This document shows, piece after piece, positions 27,801-35,717 of a stretch of DNA of 64,000 nucleotides. The stretch is taken from NCBI RefSeq assembly GCF_000346615.1, contig NZ_ANNU01000038.1:22600-86599 (forward strand). The letters are read 5' to 3'. Position numbers and translations under genes: made by a program. The notes beneath the pieces were generated by a model. The model was not told where the DNA came from. It ran no database searches and saw only the letters and a list, made by a program, of their open reading frames with translations. Numbering within the stretch: position 1 is the stretch's first letter; the number at the start of each line of letters is the position of its first letter. This DNA comes from Nafulsella turpanensis ZLM-10. GTDB taxonomy: Bacteria; Bacteroidota; Bacteroidia; Cytophagales; Cyclobacteriaceae.

Positions 27801-28617
27801 ACCGCTTGAGAATGCTTCTACAGTAAGTGGTCCTGCCTTTACCGGAGGCAGCGGAGGTTACATTCAAACCATTGTCGACTTAAGTGCCTACAGCGGACAA
27901 CAGGTACAAATCCGCTTCCGGATGGGCTCCGATGTACTTACGGCTGCCACCGGCTGGTATGTGGACGATGTGGATATTGTAAGCAACCCGACCACTGTGG
28001 TAAATACCGCAACAGTCGATTCTAAGCAGGGCGGCCTGAAGAGTACCACCATTGAAACCATGGTGCTCGAAAGCAGCGCCACCGTTGAAGGAACCGGCAC
28101 CTTAACAGCCTCCGCAGAACCTGAAACAGTTACGCTCAGTTTCTCAGCTGAAAACCTGAAACCGGAAGAATATTTACTGGAGAGAAGTCTCGACAATAAG
28201 GAATTTGCAGCGGTTGCTACGCTTTCCATCACAGAAGGCGAAGGAGAACACTTCCGCTACGAAGACCGTGAAGTTAAAGCCGGCGCAATTTACTACTACA
28301 GGGTCAGAAGAACTTCGGATAACCATGGGAAGGGCGTGGCCGTGGAGGTAAAAGTGCCAAATCCTGCCCTTGAGGTAGGAATACATCCAAACCCGGCAAG
28401 TGCGCAGCTAAACCTGCGATTCCCTTCGCAGCTGAATAAAACAGTAGATGTTCGCATTACGAATACAGCAGGCCGGCTCGTTCAAAGCCAGTCCTTTGAT
28501 TTGACGGAAGGCAACGGAAAAACAGTCCTGGATGTAAATAGCCTTCAGCCGGGAATCTACTTTATTCTTATTAGTACAGGCGAAGAGCTCACTACCGAAA
28601 AAGTGATCATTAAATAA
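24808..28617 (+). CDS. Secreted M36 (fungalysin) metalloprotease with PA domain and T9SS tail
   Basis: 1269 residues with a signal peptide ending AYAQ (~27). An FTP-type propeptide covers ~35-210 (HIYLRQRHRGIEVEGAVINI). The peptidase has an inserted PA domain at ~430-565 (LIDRGECTFIEKALNAQ) and the zinc site GIIAHEYGHGIS (H594, E595, H598) with the third ligand Glu in QGGEGWSDFFALF. After the protease come a DUF11-like domain (AELTYTIRVRNDTKAS, ITDTLPTNTTFVS), a MAM/jelly-roll-like domain (~895-1060) and a Por tail (VGIHPNPASAQLNL, TEKVIIK). It is adjacent to the M43 enzyme in the same direction and shares its leader, suggesting a joint extracellular proteolysis programme. Starts at ATG 24808. 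Confidence 0.95.
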   Translation: MRRSFTNPKAVLLAFLSLFIFCAAYAQDPLERALAHLSANKEKFNLTSADISDYTITDQYVSKSSGITHIYLRQRHRGIEVEGAVININIGPDGEVINMGSRFIPNLKAAVRGAAAAQTPVQAVQAAARSLKLPVEKALKVQEEKPARGSGREVLVSKGNISRQAIPVKMMYQPMEDGTVRLAWIVSIYSIDAQHYWNVAIDATNGSMLKTEDQVIHDVWEGTPIVTDAPAVEAAKKSPAPAEVNKVPYAPASAKVAAASGTYRVLDAPFETPNHGERSLVTGKENPAASPLGWHNDGALSYTITRGNNVFAYEDRAGANAGTSPNGGPGLVFDFPLDYSQQPTTYVEAATTNLFYWNNLMHDVFYQYGFDEVSGNFQHTNFTGEGEGLDAVSAEAQDGGGTNNANFLTLQDGVPGRMQMYLWTSALPAELLFVDAPASVAGAYIGIEAAFGKPLDETGVSGRIVLADPANGCSGTPALPEGAVPVPFNNQEEINGNIALIDRGECTFIEKALNAQVSGATGVIVVNNIPGADPISMGGGESGKAIVIPAIMISKEDGDKLKAELANGLSGSLKREGGVPPLKDGDLDNGIIAHEYGHGISTRLTGGPSTQCLSGAEQGGEGWSDFFALFMTMQEGDVATMRRGIGTYVRSEGTDGNGIRPAPYSTDMSVNGYTYGDVSNPEISVPHGVGFIWATMLWDMTWNLIDEYGYDPDLYNGTGGNNIALQLVIDGLKLQPCSPGFIDARDAILAADKIRTGGANACYIWRAFAKRGLGYSASQGSQNDLTDGVEAFDLPPSCEPNMAINLKANPSPVEDGAELTYTIRVRNDTKASLAGVQITDTLPTNTTFVSATDGSLKKGIVTFKPVKLKEGEIIERQLTVQVNSGQGTKVYFSDDMENGGANWKTFHDVGVNDWALSTANPHSGSTSWFAVDPDAYSNQSLILKSPVQLGENSLLRFWHDFATEDTFDGGVVEITTNGGLTWEDLGDKMIQNGYNGNIPLENASTVSGPAFTGGSGGYIQTIVDLSAYSGQQVQIRFRMGSDVLTAATGWYVDDVDIVSNPTTVVNTATVDSKQGGLKSTTIETMVLESSATVEGTGTLTASAEPETVTLSFSAENLKPEEYLLERSLDNKEFAAVATLSITEGEGEHFRYEDREVKAGAIYYYRVRRTSDNHGKGVAVEVKVPNPALEVGIHPNPASAQLNLRFPSQLNKTVDVRITNTAGRLVQSQSFDLTEGNGKTVLDVNSLQPGIYFILISTGEELTTEKVIIK

Positions 28618-28678
28618 TCAGTCACACTAAGCATTTTAAAAGAGGCTGCCTCAACAGTCTCTAAATCTAAACAAGGAG

Positions 28679-28710
28679 AAAAGGCCATCCGTGAAAGGGT
28701 GGCTTTTTTT
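28679..28710 (+). terminator. Intrinsic terminator
   Basis: AAGGCCATCC pairs with GGGTGGCTTTT (one bulge and one G-T pair) and is followed by seven T, about 60 bases after the M36 stop codon. Confidence 0.75.
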
Positions 28711-28791
28711 ATGTTCTTTAAATGAAGGCTATGTAAACTTCATCAGCTACTGAGGCCTTCAAAGGCTGTAATCCTTGAGGGTTAATGTTCA

Positions 28792-28986
28792 CGTGAATTA
28801 TGGGTTAAACCCTTCTTCAATTAGAACGGCCTTGATGAAAAGTGTGAAGACTTTCAGGTAATGGAGCGATTAAAAAAACTCCATGTCTGAGGCAGGGGCG
28901 CCTAGCCGGAGCGAACGGTTCGCAGCGGCGGTCCCTGGTGGGCAGCCTGCCGTTGCGGTCAGGACAAAAGTACAGAGAAGGTAGCC
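28792..28986 (+). repeat. Dispersed intergenic repeat, copy D
   Basis: Opens GTGAATTATGGGTTAAACCC as in copy B, has GTGTGAAGACTTTCAGGTAA, GGAGCGATTAAAAAAACTCC and CATGTCTGAG, and ends with TTGCGGTCAGGACAAAAGTA and CAGAGAAGG. It lies between the M36 protease terminator and a minus-strand serine hydrolase. The rest of the 580-base gap (28987-29197) shows nothing recognisable. Confidence 0.75.
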
Positions 28987-29197
28987 AGTCACACAGCTTA
29001 AGATGTTTACAACACTCCAATATGAATTTCTTTTCTCATACCAACAAAGCATAACTCATGTAATTACAGCTTATTAACCGGCAAAAAAGAAACCATTCGG
29101 AACATTCTGCCAGTTCAATACCAAACCTCCTTCTCACCCACCGAAAAAAACATCCCCCCTGTGGGAAGAGGGTAAAACACCCTCCAATAAGCAACCT

Positions 29198-30448
29198 TTA
29201 TTGCGGCTGGGCACCGATGGTTTCTTCCGCTGTTTTATTTTCACCGGAAACCTCCAGAGGCTCCTCCGGGTAGAGGAGTTGTTCCACCTCATCCATATAT
29301 CCTAAAATGCCATTGGTTACATTACTCAGCATAATAAGCGCACTGTGGTCCTTTGGATTACGCCACAGGTAGCTGTTGTAGCCGTGCCACCAGCCGGCAT
29401 GGTATACTACGGTATCGCCACTCTCAATAGGCTTAATGCGCCAGCCAAAGCCATAGTCTTCTGTAATATTCTTCCTGGTTCTGGAGCCGGTAAAAGCTTC
29501 TTTCAGCGTTTCCTGTGTCACCAGCTTTTCTCCATACAGGGCCTGGTCCCACTTATATAAATCTTCTACTGTAGAAAATACTCCTTTATCTCCCAGCACG
29601 AAATCCAGGTAATCGGGCCTCCTTCTTCGGTTGCGGCTGGTATGACCAAAAGCAAGTTTTTCTGTCTGGGTCAGCAGACTGTCGCTGAAGGTATAAGTAT
29701 CTTCCATATCTGCCGGTTCAAAGATATACTCCTGCAGGAAGACAGCAAAAGGCATTCCGGATGCCCTCCTGACAATAGAAGCCAGCAGAAAATAGCCGGT
29801 ATTACTGTAATCGTAATGGGTATTGGGCTGGTAGTAAGGCTGGGGCTGATGCTCCTTCATGAGTCCCAGAACGTCATCGTTGGTGATGGGAATGTCGCGG
29901 TCGGGCCAGAGGGCATCGCTGAAATAGGTATACTCCGATAAGCCGGCGCGATGGTTCAGCAACTGCCGGATGGTAATGCCCTCATAGGGAAAATCGGGGA
30001 TGTACTGCTGTACGCTGTCATCATAGCTGAGTTTGCCCTGCTCCTTCAGTATCATGATGGCCATGGCCGTAAACTGCTTGGAGACGGAGGCCAGCTGAAA
30101 AACAGATTCCGTGGTGAGGGTATCTTTACTGGGAAAATCTTCATAGCCAAAAGCGCCCTTATAAATTACCCTGTCATATTTACTTACCAGCACGGTTCCG
30201 TTAAAGCCTCTTTTTTCGTGAAGATAGGTAAAAGCAGAATCCAGCTTATCTGCCAGCTCCTGTCTTTTTTCGGGAGTGAAGGAAGGTGGAACAGGCATTT
30301 TCTGCCTTTCCTTTTCTTTCACCTCCAAACTGCTGATGGCTCTTTCCTTTACGGAGCGGGAGCTGGACTCTCCGCAGGAATACAATAGCAAACATAAGAC
30401 AGATGCGGCAATGCACCTGAGTATTAAAAATTGTACTTTAAATACCAT
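29198..30448 (-). CDS. Beta-lactamase-family serine hydrolase, lipoprotein
   Basis: About 416 residues. The class C/penicillin-binding fold is shown by the SxxK motif in FQLASVSKQFTAMAIM and the YxN motif in YDYSNTGYFLLASIV; HAGWWHGYNSYLW near the C-terminus takes the place of the KTG box, as in esterase-like members. A lipoprotein signal ends at CLLLYSC. I prefer the ATG at 30448 because it gives a normal signal peptide; the ATG at 30478 adds ten residues. Probable roles are peptidoglycan or D-peptide hydrolysis, or an esterase; resistance to beta-lactams is not implied. A single-gene unit. Confidence 0.88.
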   Translation of the reverse strand: MVFKVQFLILRCIAASVLCLLLYSCGESSSRSVKERAISSLEVKEKERQKMPVPPSFTPEKRQELADKLDSAFTYLHEKRGFNGTVLVSKYDRVIYKGAFGYEDFPSKDTLTTESVFQLASVSKQFTAMAIMILKEQGKLSYDDSVQQYIPDFPYEGITIRQLLNHRAGLSEYTYFSDALWPDRDIPITNDDVLGLMKEHQPQPYYQPNTHYDYSNTGYFLLASIVRRASGMPFAVFLQEYIFEPADMEDTYTFSDSLLTQTEKLAFGHTSRNRRRRPDYLDFVLGDKGVFSTVEDLYKWDQALYGEKLVTQETLKEAFTGSRTRKNITEDYGFGWRIKPIESGDTVVYHAGWWHGYNSYLWRNPKDHSALIMLSNVTNGILGYMDEVEQLLYPEEPLEVSGENKTAEETIGAQPQ

Positions 30449-30733
30449 ACCTGATTTTACCAACACCAAAACAGCCATAAATATAGCCGATCGACTTCAG
30501 TATTCCGGTGCAAATAGTAAAAAATCCTGATTCAGGCCTCCCGGCATACAGCAGGATGGCACCACTCACGGGCAGAATGAGGAAAAAAAACTTCTGCAAA
30601 ACCCGGACTATTATTACTTCAGGCCGCTTTCTACCCACGATAAAATCAACTTACCGCTAAATCATCTGCTGAACAAGGGGCCTTTCCAGCGGTTACCTAC
30701 ACACGAACGTTTGACAACAGGCAGGAGATACAA

Positions 30734-31939
30734 ATGAAAGAAATCAGGGATATTGTGGAGGCTTATGAGGCGGCGCAGAAAGAAGGGAAACAGCTGGCGC
30801 TGGCGACGGTGGTAAAGGTGCAGGGTTCTTCTTACCGACAGCCCGGTGCCCGGATGCTGATAACGGAAGACGGGCAGCTAACCGGTGCCATTAGTGGCGG
30901 ATGCCTGGAGGGAGATGCGCTTCGCAAAGCACAGCTGGTGATGCTGCAGCAAAAGCCAAAACTGATCAAATACGATACCATGGATGAGGATGATGCCCAA
31001 CTGGGGGTGGGCTTAGGCTGTAATGGTATCATCCATATCTTAATCGAGCCAATTCTTCCTGAAGAACCTCATAACCCTCTTCAGCTACTCAGGCACTTTC
31101 TTTACAAACGGCAAAAAGCTGTACTGCTCACCCTCTTTTCTTTTTCCAATCCAAAAGCAGCCGGTGCGGGTTCCACGCTGCTCCTTACCGAAGAAGGAAA
31201 TACCTACGGCCAACTCTCCGCTCCTGAACTGCAGGATGAATTACTGGCCGATACCGAAAATGTGCTTCAAACGGGCGTCTCCACTATGAAGAGCTATACT
31301 GAAAAGATGAGCGCATTTATAGAAGTTCTGGAACCGGCTGTTTCTCTTGTGATTGCCGGTGCGGGGAATGATGCCATCCCACTCATGAAGCTGGCGACGG
31401 TATTGGGCTGGCAAACCACCCTTGTAGACGGGAGAGCCCACTATGCCACCAAAGCCCGTTTCCCTGGGGCAGAAGATATTTTTATTACCAAAGCGGAAGA
31501 GGCCCTCACCCACCTCTCACCTGACGAGCGGACTGTTTTTGTATTGATGACGCACAATTACCATTACGACCTTACACTACTGAGAAAACTGCTTCCCCTT
31601 CGCCTTCCTTATATTGGTGTTCTCGGCCCTAAAAAGAAGCTGAAGCGGATGCTGAATGAGCTGGAGGAAGAAGGGCTGGAGATAGATAGCAGCCAGTTAC
31701 AGGCGGTATTCGGACCTGTGGGGCTGGATATAGGAGCGGAAAGTCCGGAAGAAATTGCCCTTTCCATTACAGCGGAAATAAAAGCAGTACTGGCCGGAAA
31801 AAAGGGTAACTCCCTCCGCGAAAAAACCGGACCTATTCATGAAAGCACAACTATCCGTCCTGCCCATGAAACCGCTGAGCCGGCTGTCCCGGCTAAGGCT
31901 ACAAAGACAGCAGGAAACTACCAAAGCTGTTCCGTATGA
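30734..31939 (+). CDS. xdhC: XdhC/CoxI-family molybdenum-hydroxylase maturation factor
   Basis: 401 residues. The N-terminal XdhC_CoxI domain contains GSSYRQPGARMLI and AISGGCLEGDALRKA; LGCNGIIHILIEP follows. The C-terminal Rossmann-like domain (~200-350) starts SLVIAGAGNDAIPLM and contains FVLMTHNYHYDL and YIGVLGPKKKLKRML. XdhC binds molybdenum cofactor, presents it for sulfuration and inserts it into xanthine-dehydrogenase-type enzymes. The ATG at 30734 is preceded by AGGAGA, a good ribosome site. Its stop overlaps the start of the next gene (ATGA), a translational coupling. It belongs with the enzyme subunits at 34229-37940. Confidence 0.93.
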   Translation: MKEIRDIVEAYEAAQKEGKQLALATVVKVQGSSYRQPGARMLITEDGQLTGAISGGCLEGDALRKAQLVMLQQKPKLIKYDTMDEDDAQLGVGLGCNGIIHILIEPILPEEPHNPLQLLRHFLYKRQKAVLLTLFSFSNPKAAGAGSTLLLTEEGNTYGQLSAPELQDELLADTENVLQTGVSTMKSYTEKMSAFIEVLEPAVSLVIAGAGNDAIPLMKLATVLGWQTTLVDGRAHYATKARFPGAEDIFITKAEEALTHLSPDERTVFVLMTHNYHYDLTLLRKLLPLRLPYIGVLGPKKKLKRMLNELEEEGLEIDSSQLQAVFGPVGLDIGAESPEEIALSITAEIKAVLAGKKGNSLREKTGPIHESTTIRPAHETAEPAVPAKATKTAGNYQSCSV

Positions 31940-32538
31940 CGGGCACCATTATTTTAGCGGCAGGTGCCTCCACCCGGCTGGGTGAGCCAAAACAATGCTT
32001 GGCATTCGGCGGAAAAACTTTATTGCAGAAGGCCCTCCAGGCGGCCGGGGAATCTTGTAAAAACACGGTAGTCGTTCTGGGAGCCCATGCCAAAAGCATT
32101 CTTCCCATTATCGAGAAGGAAGCCGTTCATGTAGTGCATAATGAGCACTGGCAGGAAGGAATGGCTTCTTCTATCAGAAAAGGATTAGAGGCCCTGCTCC
32201 GGCTGGCACCGCAAACAACAGAAGTAATTGTAATGCTCTGCGACCAGCCCTTTGCAGATACATCTCTGCTAAACCGGCTTATAGCGGAAAAGAACAGAAC
32301 AGGCAAAGGAATTATTGCCAGCGCCTATGAGGATACAGCAGGGGTACCGGTTTTATTCGATAAAAAATTCTTTCCTGAACTGCTGTCTTTACGTGGCCGG
32401 GAAGGCGCAAAGAAGCTGCTGTCCAGGCATCCCGAGGCCCTCACCACCATCCCCTTTCCTTTAGGGGCCATCGACATTGATACTGCAGCGGATTACCAGG
32501 CCCTCCTTCATCAAAGGGAACGCCACCATAAGTTTTAA
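31936..32538 (+). CDS. MobA/MocA-like molybdenum cofactor nucleotidyltransferase
   Basis: 200 residues. The N-terminus GTIILAAGASTRLGEPKQCL is the NTP-binding loop of the MobA/IspD-like superfamily, here of the MocA (CTP:molybdopterin cytidylyltransferase) type; EVIVMLCDQPFADTSLL gives the metal-binding Asp and HPEALTTIPFPLGAIDIDT the C-terminal motif. It would make the cytosine dinucleotide form of the cofactor used by PaoABC-type enzymes. Coupled to xdhC by a 4-base overlap. CTP versus GTP specificity is inferred from the neighbourhood. Confidence 0.88.
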   Translation: MTGTIILAAGASTRLGEPKQCLAFGGKTLLQKALQAAGESCKNTVVVLGAHAKSILPIIEKEAVHVVHNEHWQEGMASSIRKGLEALLRLAPQTTEVIVMLCDQPFADTSLLNRLIAEKNRTGKGIIASAYEDTAGVPVLFDKKFFPELLSLRGREGAKKLLSRHPEALTTIPFPLGAIDIDTAADYQALLHQRERHHKF

Positions 32539-32546
32539 AGAAATTT

Positions 32547-32664
32547 GTCATTCCCGTAGGGAATCTATCAAAGCTATTGCTGGCTGAGGAGGAAAGAAGG
32601 CTCCTGCCATTCCATCTTTTCCTTTTCCGCTCATTCCCCAGATGCCCTGCAGGCATGACAAAAG
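32547..32664. repeat. GTCATTCC...ATGAC-type intergenic repeat, copy 2
   Basis: Begins GTCATTCCCGTAGGGAATCT and ends in ATTCCCCAGATGCCCTGCAG then GCATGACAAAAGG, so both ends carry GTCAT/ATGAC. It lies between the convergent nucleotidyltransferase and cysteine desulfurase genes. Related to the stretch at 7628-7836. Confidence 0.55.
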
Positions 32665-32801
32665 GTTCCATTGCTCCTAATCCCAACACCTCCTCTGGCC
32701 CATACAGTGAAGAGTTTTATCAAACCGAAAAGCTTCTTATACTTTTACCCTAACTACCTCAACAGGATTTTCAACAAGCAAATCAATCCGAAAAATACTA
32801 C

Positions 32802-33962
32802 TCATTTCCTCACCTGCCGCAGGATTTCGATGGTCTTGCCTATTTCCCCGATTGCAAAATCCACTTCTTCTTCGGTGGTGAAGCGGCCCAGGCTCAACCG
32901 AAGGGTACTCATGGCAAGCCTATGCGGTACTCCCATGGCTTCCAGCACATGAGAAGGCTGCTGAGTTACAGAAGAACAGGCAGAGCCGGAGCTTACCGCC
33001 AGGCTTTTCGCCAGCTGAAGGAGCAGGCGCTCCCCTTCCACCGCTTCAAAAGATATATTGCATACATGCGGGAGCCGTGGTGAAGAATATCCGTTTACAT
33101 GACTTCCTTCTACCCTGCGAAGGGCATTTTCCAGCTTATCCCGCAAACGCTTTAATCGGCTGAATTCGGCTTCCATTCCTGCCATGGCCAGTTCAGCCGC
33201 TTTTCCAAAACCAACTATTCCCGGCACATTAAGCGTACCACTCCGCTGGCCCCGCTCGTGGCCTCCCCCTTCTATCTGCGGAACAGGCTTCCGGCCTGAA
33301 AGCTTCCTGCTGATATACAAGGCTCCGACCCCTTTCGGTCCATACATTTTATGGGCTGAAAAAGCCAATAAATCGACACCCTCTTCCTTTACATCTACAG
33401 GAATTTTACCGACAGCCTGTACCGCATCACAAAAAAAGGGCACCCCATGTTTCGCTGCGATACCTGCTATTTCCTTTACAGGCTGGATGACACCGGTTTC
33501 ATTATTGGCATACATTGCGGCTATTAAAGCCGTATTCGGTTGTATGGCCGCTTCCAGCTCCTGTACATCCGGAAGGCCGGCAGCATTCACCTCCAGGTAA
33601 GTCACGGTGCCACCCGCTTCCTCTACCCGCCTGCAGCAATCCAGCACGGCTTTATGTTCAGTTTTAAGGGTGATGATATGCTTATCCGGACCCGAAGCTC
33701 TTTCGAACATTCCTTTTATGGCAAGATTGGCGGCCTCTGTTGCACCGCTGGTAAAAATTATTTCCAATGGTTCAGCGCCAATCACCCGTGCCAGCTGCGC
33801 CCTTGCTTCCTCCACCGCTTCTTCGGCCAGCCAGCCATACGCATGGGTACGGCTGGCTGCATTCCCAAACTGCTCTGTAAAAAAGGGAAGCATGGCTTCC
33901 ACAACTTTAGGGTCGCAGGGAGTGGTGGCATTATAGTCCAGGTAAACGGGCGGATTTCTCAT
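32802..33962 (-). CDS. Cysteine desulfurase (NifS/IscS family)
   Basis: 386 residues. PLP-binding Lys is K205 in FSAHKMYGPKG; the persulfide Cys is C329 in SSGSACSS, so this is a true desulfurase of the IscS/NifS (group I) type. The start VYLDYNATTPCDPKV is canonical. It supplies sulfur from L-cysteine. Its position between the XdhC/MocA pair and the three enzyme subunits suggests the sulfur goes to the molybdenum cofactor, as shown for NifS4 with XdhC in Rhodobacter; a housekeeping Fe-S role cannot be excluded. It is divergent from the 2Fe-2S subunit gene. Starts at ATG 33962. Confidence 0.94.
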   Translation of the reverse strand: MRNPPVYLDYNATTPCDPKVVEAMLPFFTEQFGNAASRTHAYGWLAEEAVEEARAQLARVIGAEPLEIIFTSGATEAANLAIKGMFERASGPDKHIITLKTEHKAVLDCCRRVEEAGGTVTYLEVNAAGLPDVQELEAAIQPNTALIAAMYANNETGVIQPVKEIAGIAAKHGVPFFCDAVQAVGKIPVDVKEEGVDLLAFSAHKMYGPKGVGALYISRKLSGRKPVPQIEGGGHERGQRSGTLNVPGIVGFGKAAELAMAGMEAEFSRLKRLRDKLENALRRVEGSHVNGYSSPRLPHVCNISFEAVEGERLLLQLAKSLAVSSGSACSSVTQQPSHVLEAMGVPHRLAMSTLRLSLGRFTTEEEVDFAIGEIGKTIEILRQVRK

Positions 33963-33992
33963 TTCAGGTTCTGGATTGAGTTTCTGGCAGAT

Positions 33993-34202
33993 CTACTGTT
34001 TAGGGTAACCCCTTTTCAACTTCTCCTTCTGCCGGAATGTTATGGGCTCTACACTTCCTCCATCCTTTCTTAAAAATCTCAAAACCTTCAGCTGCCAGGC
34101 CGGTTCAAACTCTATATCCGGCAGATGCTTAATTTTTTCACTCACAGACCTTTCGCTTTTAAGCTGCAAAGTATCACTCCGGCTAGCCCGTTTTTTATTC
34201 AT
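33993..34202 (-). CDS. Possible small basic protein upstream of cysteine desulfurase
   Basis: A 69-residue frame with ATG at 34202 ends 30 bases before the desulfurase start, on the same strand. It is Lys/Arg-rich and has an amphipathic, protein-like core (PDIEFEPAWQLKVLRFLRK, then DGGSVEPITFRQKEKL). I do not recognise the family. Its location inside the Mo-hydroxylase locus, in the only gap between the divergent genes, makes it worth keeping. It could also be a chance frame. Confidence 0.4.
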   Translation of the reverse strand: MNKKRASRSDTLQLKSERSVSEKIKHLPDIEFEPAWQLKVLRFLRKDGGSVEPITFRQKEKLKRGYPKQ

Positions 34203-34228
34203 TCGGATATTCAAGAAAACATCCTCCT

Positions 34229-34729
34229 ATGGAAAAGAATACCATCGCTCCTATCTCTAAGGAAAAAGTCACCCTCACCATCAATGGCAAGGAACAGCAG
34301 CTGGAGGTGGAGGTCTGGACTTCCCTCCTGGACCTGCTCCGCGAACAACTCCATTTAACCGGAACCAAGAAGGGCTGCGACCATGGCCAGTGTGGCGCCT
34401 GCACCATTCTGCTGGACGGCAAACGCATCAACTCCTGCCTGTCACTGGCAGTTATGCACGATGGTGCCGACATTACCACCATCGAAGGTATTGCCAATGG
34501 GGAAGAGCTGCACCCGGTACAGCAGGCATTTATCGAGCACGATGCCTTCCAGTGCGGTTACTGCACCTCCGGCCAGATTTGCTCCACCATCGGCCTCCTT
34601 AACGAAGGCAAGGCCAAAACCCTCGATGATATCCGCGACCTGATGAGTGGTAACATCTGCCGCTGCGGGGCCTATTCCAACATTATAAAAGTAGTGCAGG
34701 AAGCACTGGAAAGGAGCCGGACAGCATGA
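34229..34729 (+). CDS. Mo-hydroxylase 2Fe-2S subunit (PaoA/CoxS-like)
   Basis: 166 residues carrying two [2Fe-2S] clusters: the plant-ferredoxin type at C50, C55, C58 and C70 (KKGCDHGQCGACTILLDGK) and the helical type at C109, C112, C144 and C146 (FQCGYCTSGQ, NICRCGAY). It passes electrons from the molybdenum centre to the FAD subunit. Unlike E. coli PaoA it has no N-terminal Tat leader, so the enzyme is probably cytoplasmic. It starts at ATG 34229 and its stop overlaps the next start by four bases. Confidence 0.95.
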   Translation: MEKNTIAPISKEKVTLTINGKEQQLEVEVWTSLLDLLREQLHLTGTKKGCDHGQCGACTILLDGKRINSCLSLAVMHDGADITTIEGIANGEELHPVQQAFIEHDAFQCGYCTSGQICSTIGLLNEGKAKTLDDIRDLMSGNICRCGAYSNIIKVVQEALERSRTA

Positions 34730-35715
34730 GGAGTTTTAGCTACACACGGGCACAGGATGTAAAAAAAGCGGTGAGTGAAGTGAGCAGTCATGAAGATGCT
34801 AAGTTTATTGCCGGCGGCACCAACCTGCTCGACCTGATGAAGTACGACATTATGAAGCCCCGCCACCTCGTGGACATCACCCGCCTGGAAATGAAGTCCA
34901 TTGAAGAAACCGAAGGGGGAGGTCTGCGACTGGACGCCCTGGTAAGCAATGCCGATACCGCCTACCATCCGCTGGTGGAAGAGCGCTATCCGCTCCTCTC
35001 CCACGCCATTCTGGCGGGAGCCACTGCCCAGCTCCGAAACAAAGCGACCGATGGAGGCAACCTGCTGCAACGTACCCGATGCTATTATTTTTACGACACT
35101 ACTACCCTTTGCAATAAGCGCGAGCCGGGCACAGGCTGCTCTGCCATTACAGGTTACAACCGCAATCATGCCATTTTAGGGCACAGCCAGCACTGCATTG
35201 CCACCCACCCTTCCGATATGGCCGTAGCCCTCGCCGCGCTGGAGGCTACCATACAGGTAAGTGGTCCTGAAGGGGAACGGAGCATCCCCATAGCCGACTT
35301 CCACCGCCTGCCCGGCGACAAACCGGAAAAGGATACCAATCTGGCCGAAAATGAAATTGTTACCGCCATTGAGCTGCCCAAAAAAGGCTTCGCCCGGCAC
35401 TACACTTACCTGAAAAATCGCGACCGTGCTTCCTTTGCCTTTGCACTGGTATCTGTTGCGGCTGCCCTCGAACTGGATGGAGACACCATACAGGAAGCCC
35501 GCATTGCTCTGGGAGGAGTGGCTCATAAGCCCTGGCGCAAGCCGGAAGCGGAAGCCCTGCTTCAGGGAAAAGAAGTCAGCAGGGAACATTTTCAGCAAGT
35601 GGCCGATGCCTACCTTGAAGGGGCAGAAGGCTTCCAGTATAATGAATTTAAAATAGAACTGGCCCGCCGCTCCATTGTACGTGCACTCATGCAGGCCGCT
35701 AAAACTGATCAATAA
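34726..35715 (+). CDS. Mo-hydroxylase FAD subunit with extra 4Fe-4S site (PaoB-like)
   Basis: 329 residues. The FAD site is KFIAGGTNLLDLMKYDI and, further on, DGGNLLQRTRCYYF. Four Cys at 119, 129, 138 and 157 lie in an insertion (CNKREPGTGC, then SQHCIATHPSDMAVAL) that matches the [4Fe-4S] insertion known from PaoB. The CO dehydrogenase flavoprotein C-terminal domain covers ~215-320. It passes electrons from the 2Fe-2S subunit to the final acceptor. Translationally coupled upstream (ATGA) and two bases from the large-subunit gene. Confidence 0.95.
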   Translation: MRSFSYTRAQDVKKAVSEVSSHEDAKFIAGGTNLLDLMKYDIMKPRHLVDITRLEMKSIEETEGGGLRLDALVSNADTAYHPLVEERYPLLSHAILAGATAQLRNKATDGGNLLQRTRCYYFYDTTTLCNKREPGTGCSAITGYNRNHAILGHSQHCIATHPSDMAVALAALEATIQVSGPEGERSIPIADFHRLPGDKPEKDTNLAENEIVTAIELPKKGFARHYTYLKNRDRASFAFALVSVAAALELDGDTIQEARIALGGVAHKPWRKPEAEALLQGKEVSREHFQQVADAYLEGAEGFQYNEFKIELARRSIVRALMQAAKTDQ

Positions 35716-35717
35716 AG

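Noticed and set aside
28817..29020. 67-codon minus-strand frame
   Set aside because: Lies entirely in repeat copy D; the reading frame is a by-product of the repeat sequence.
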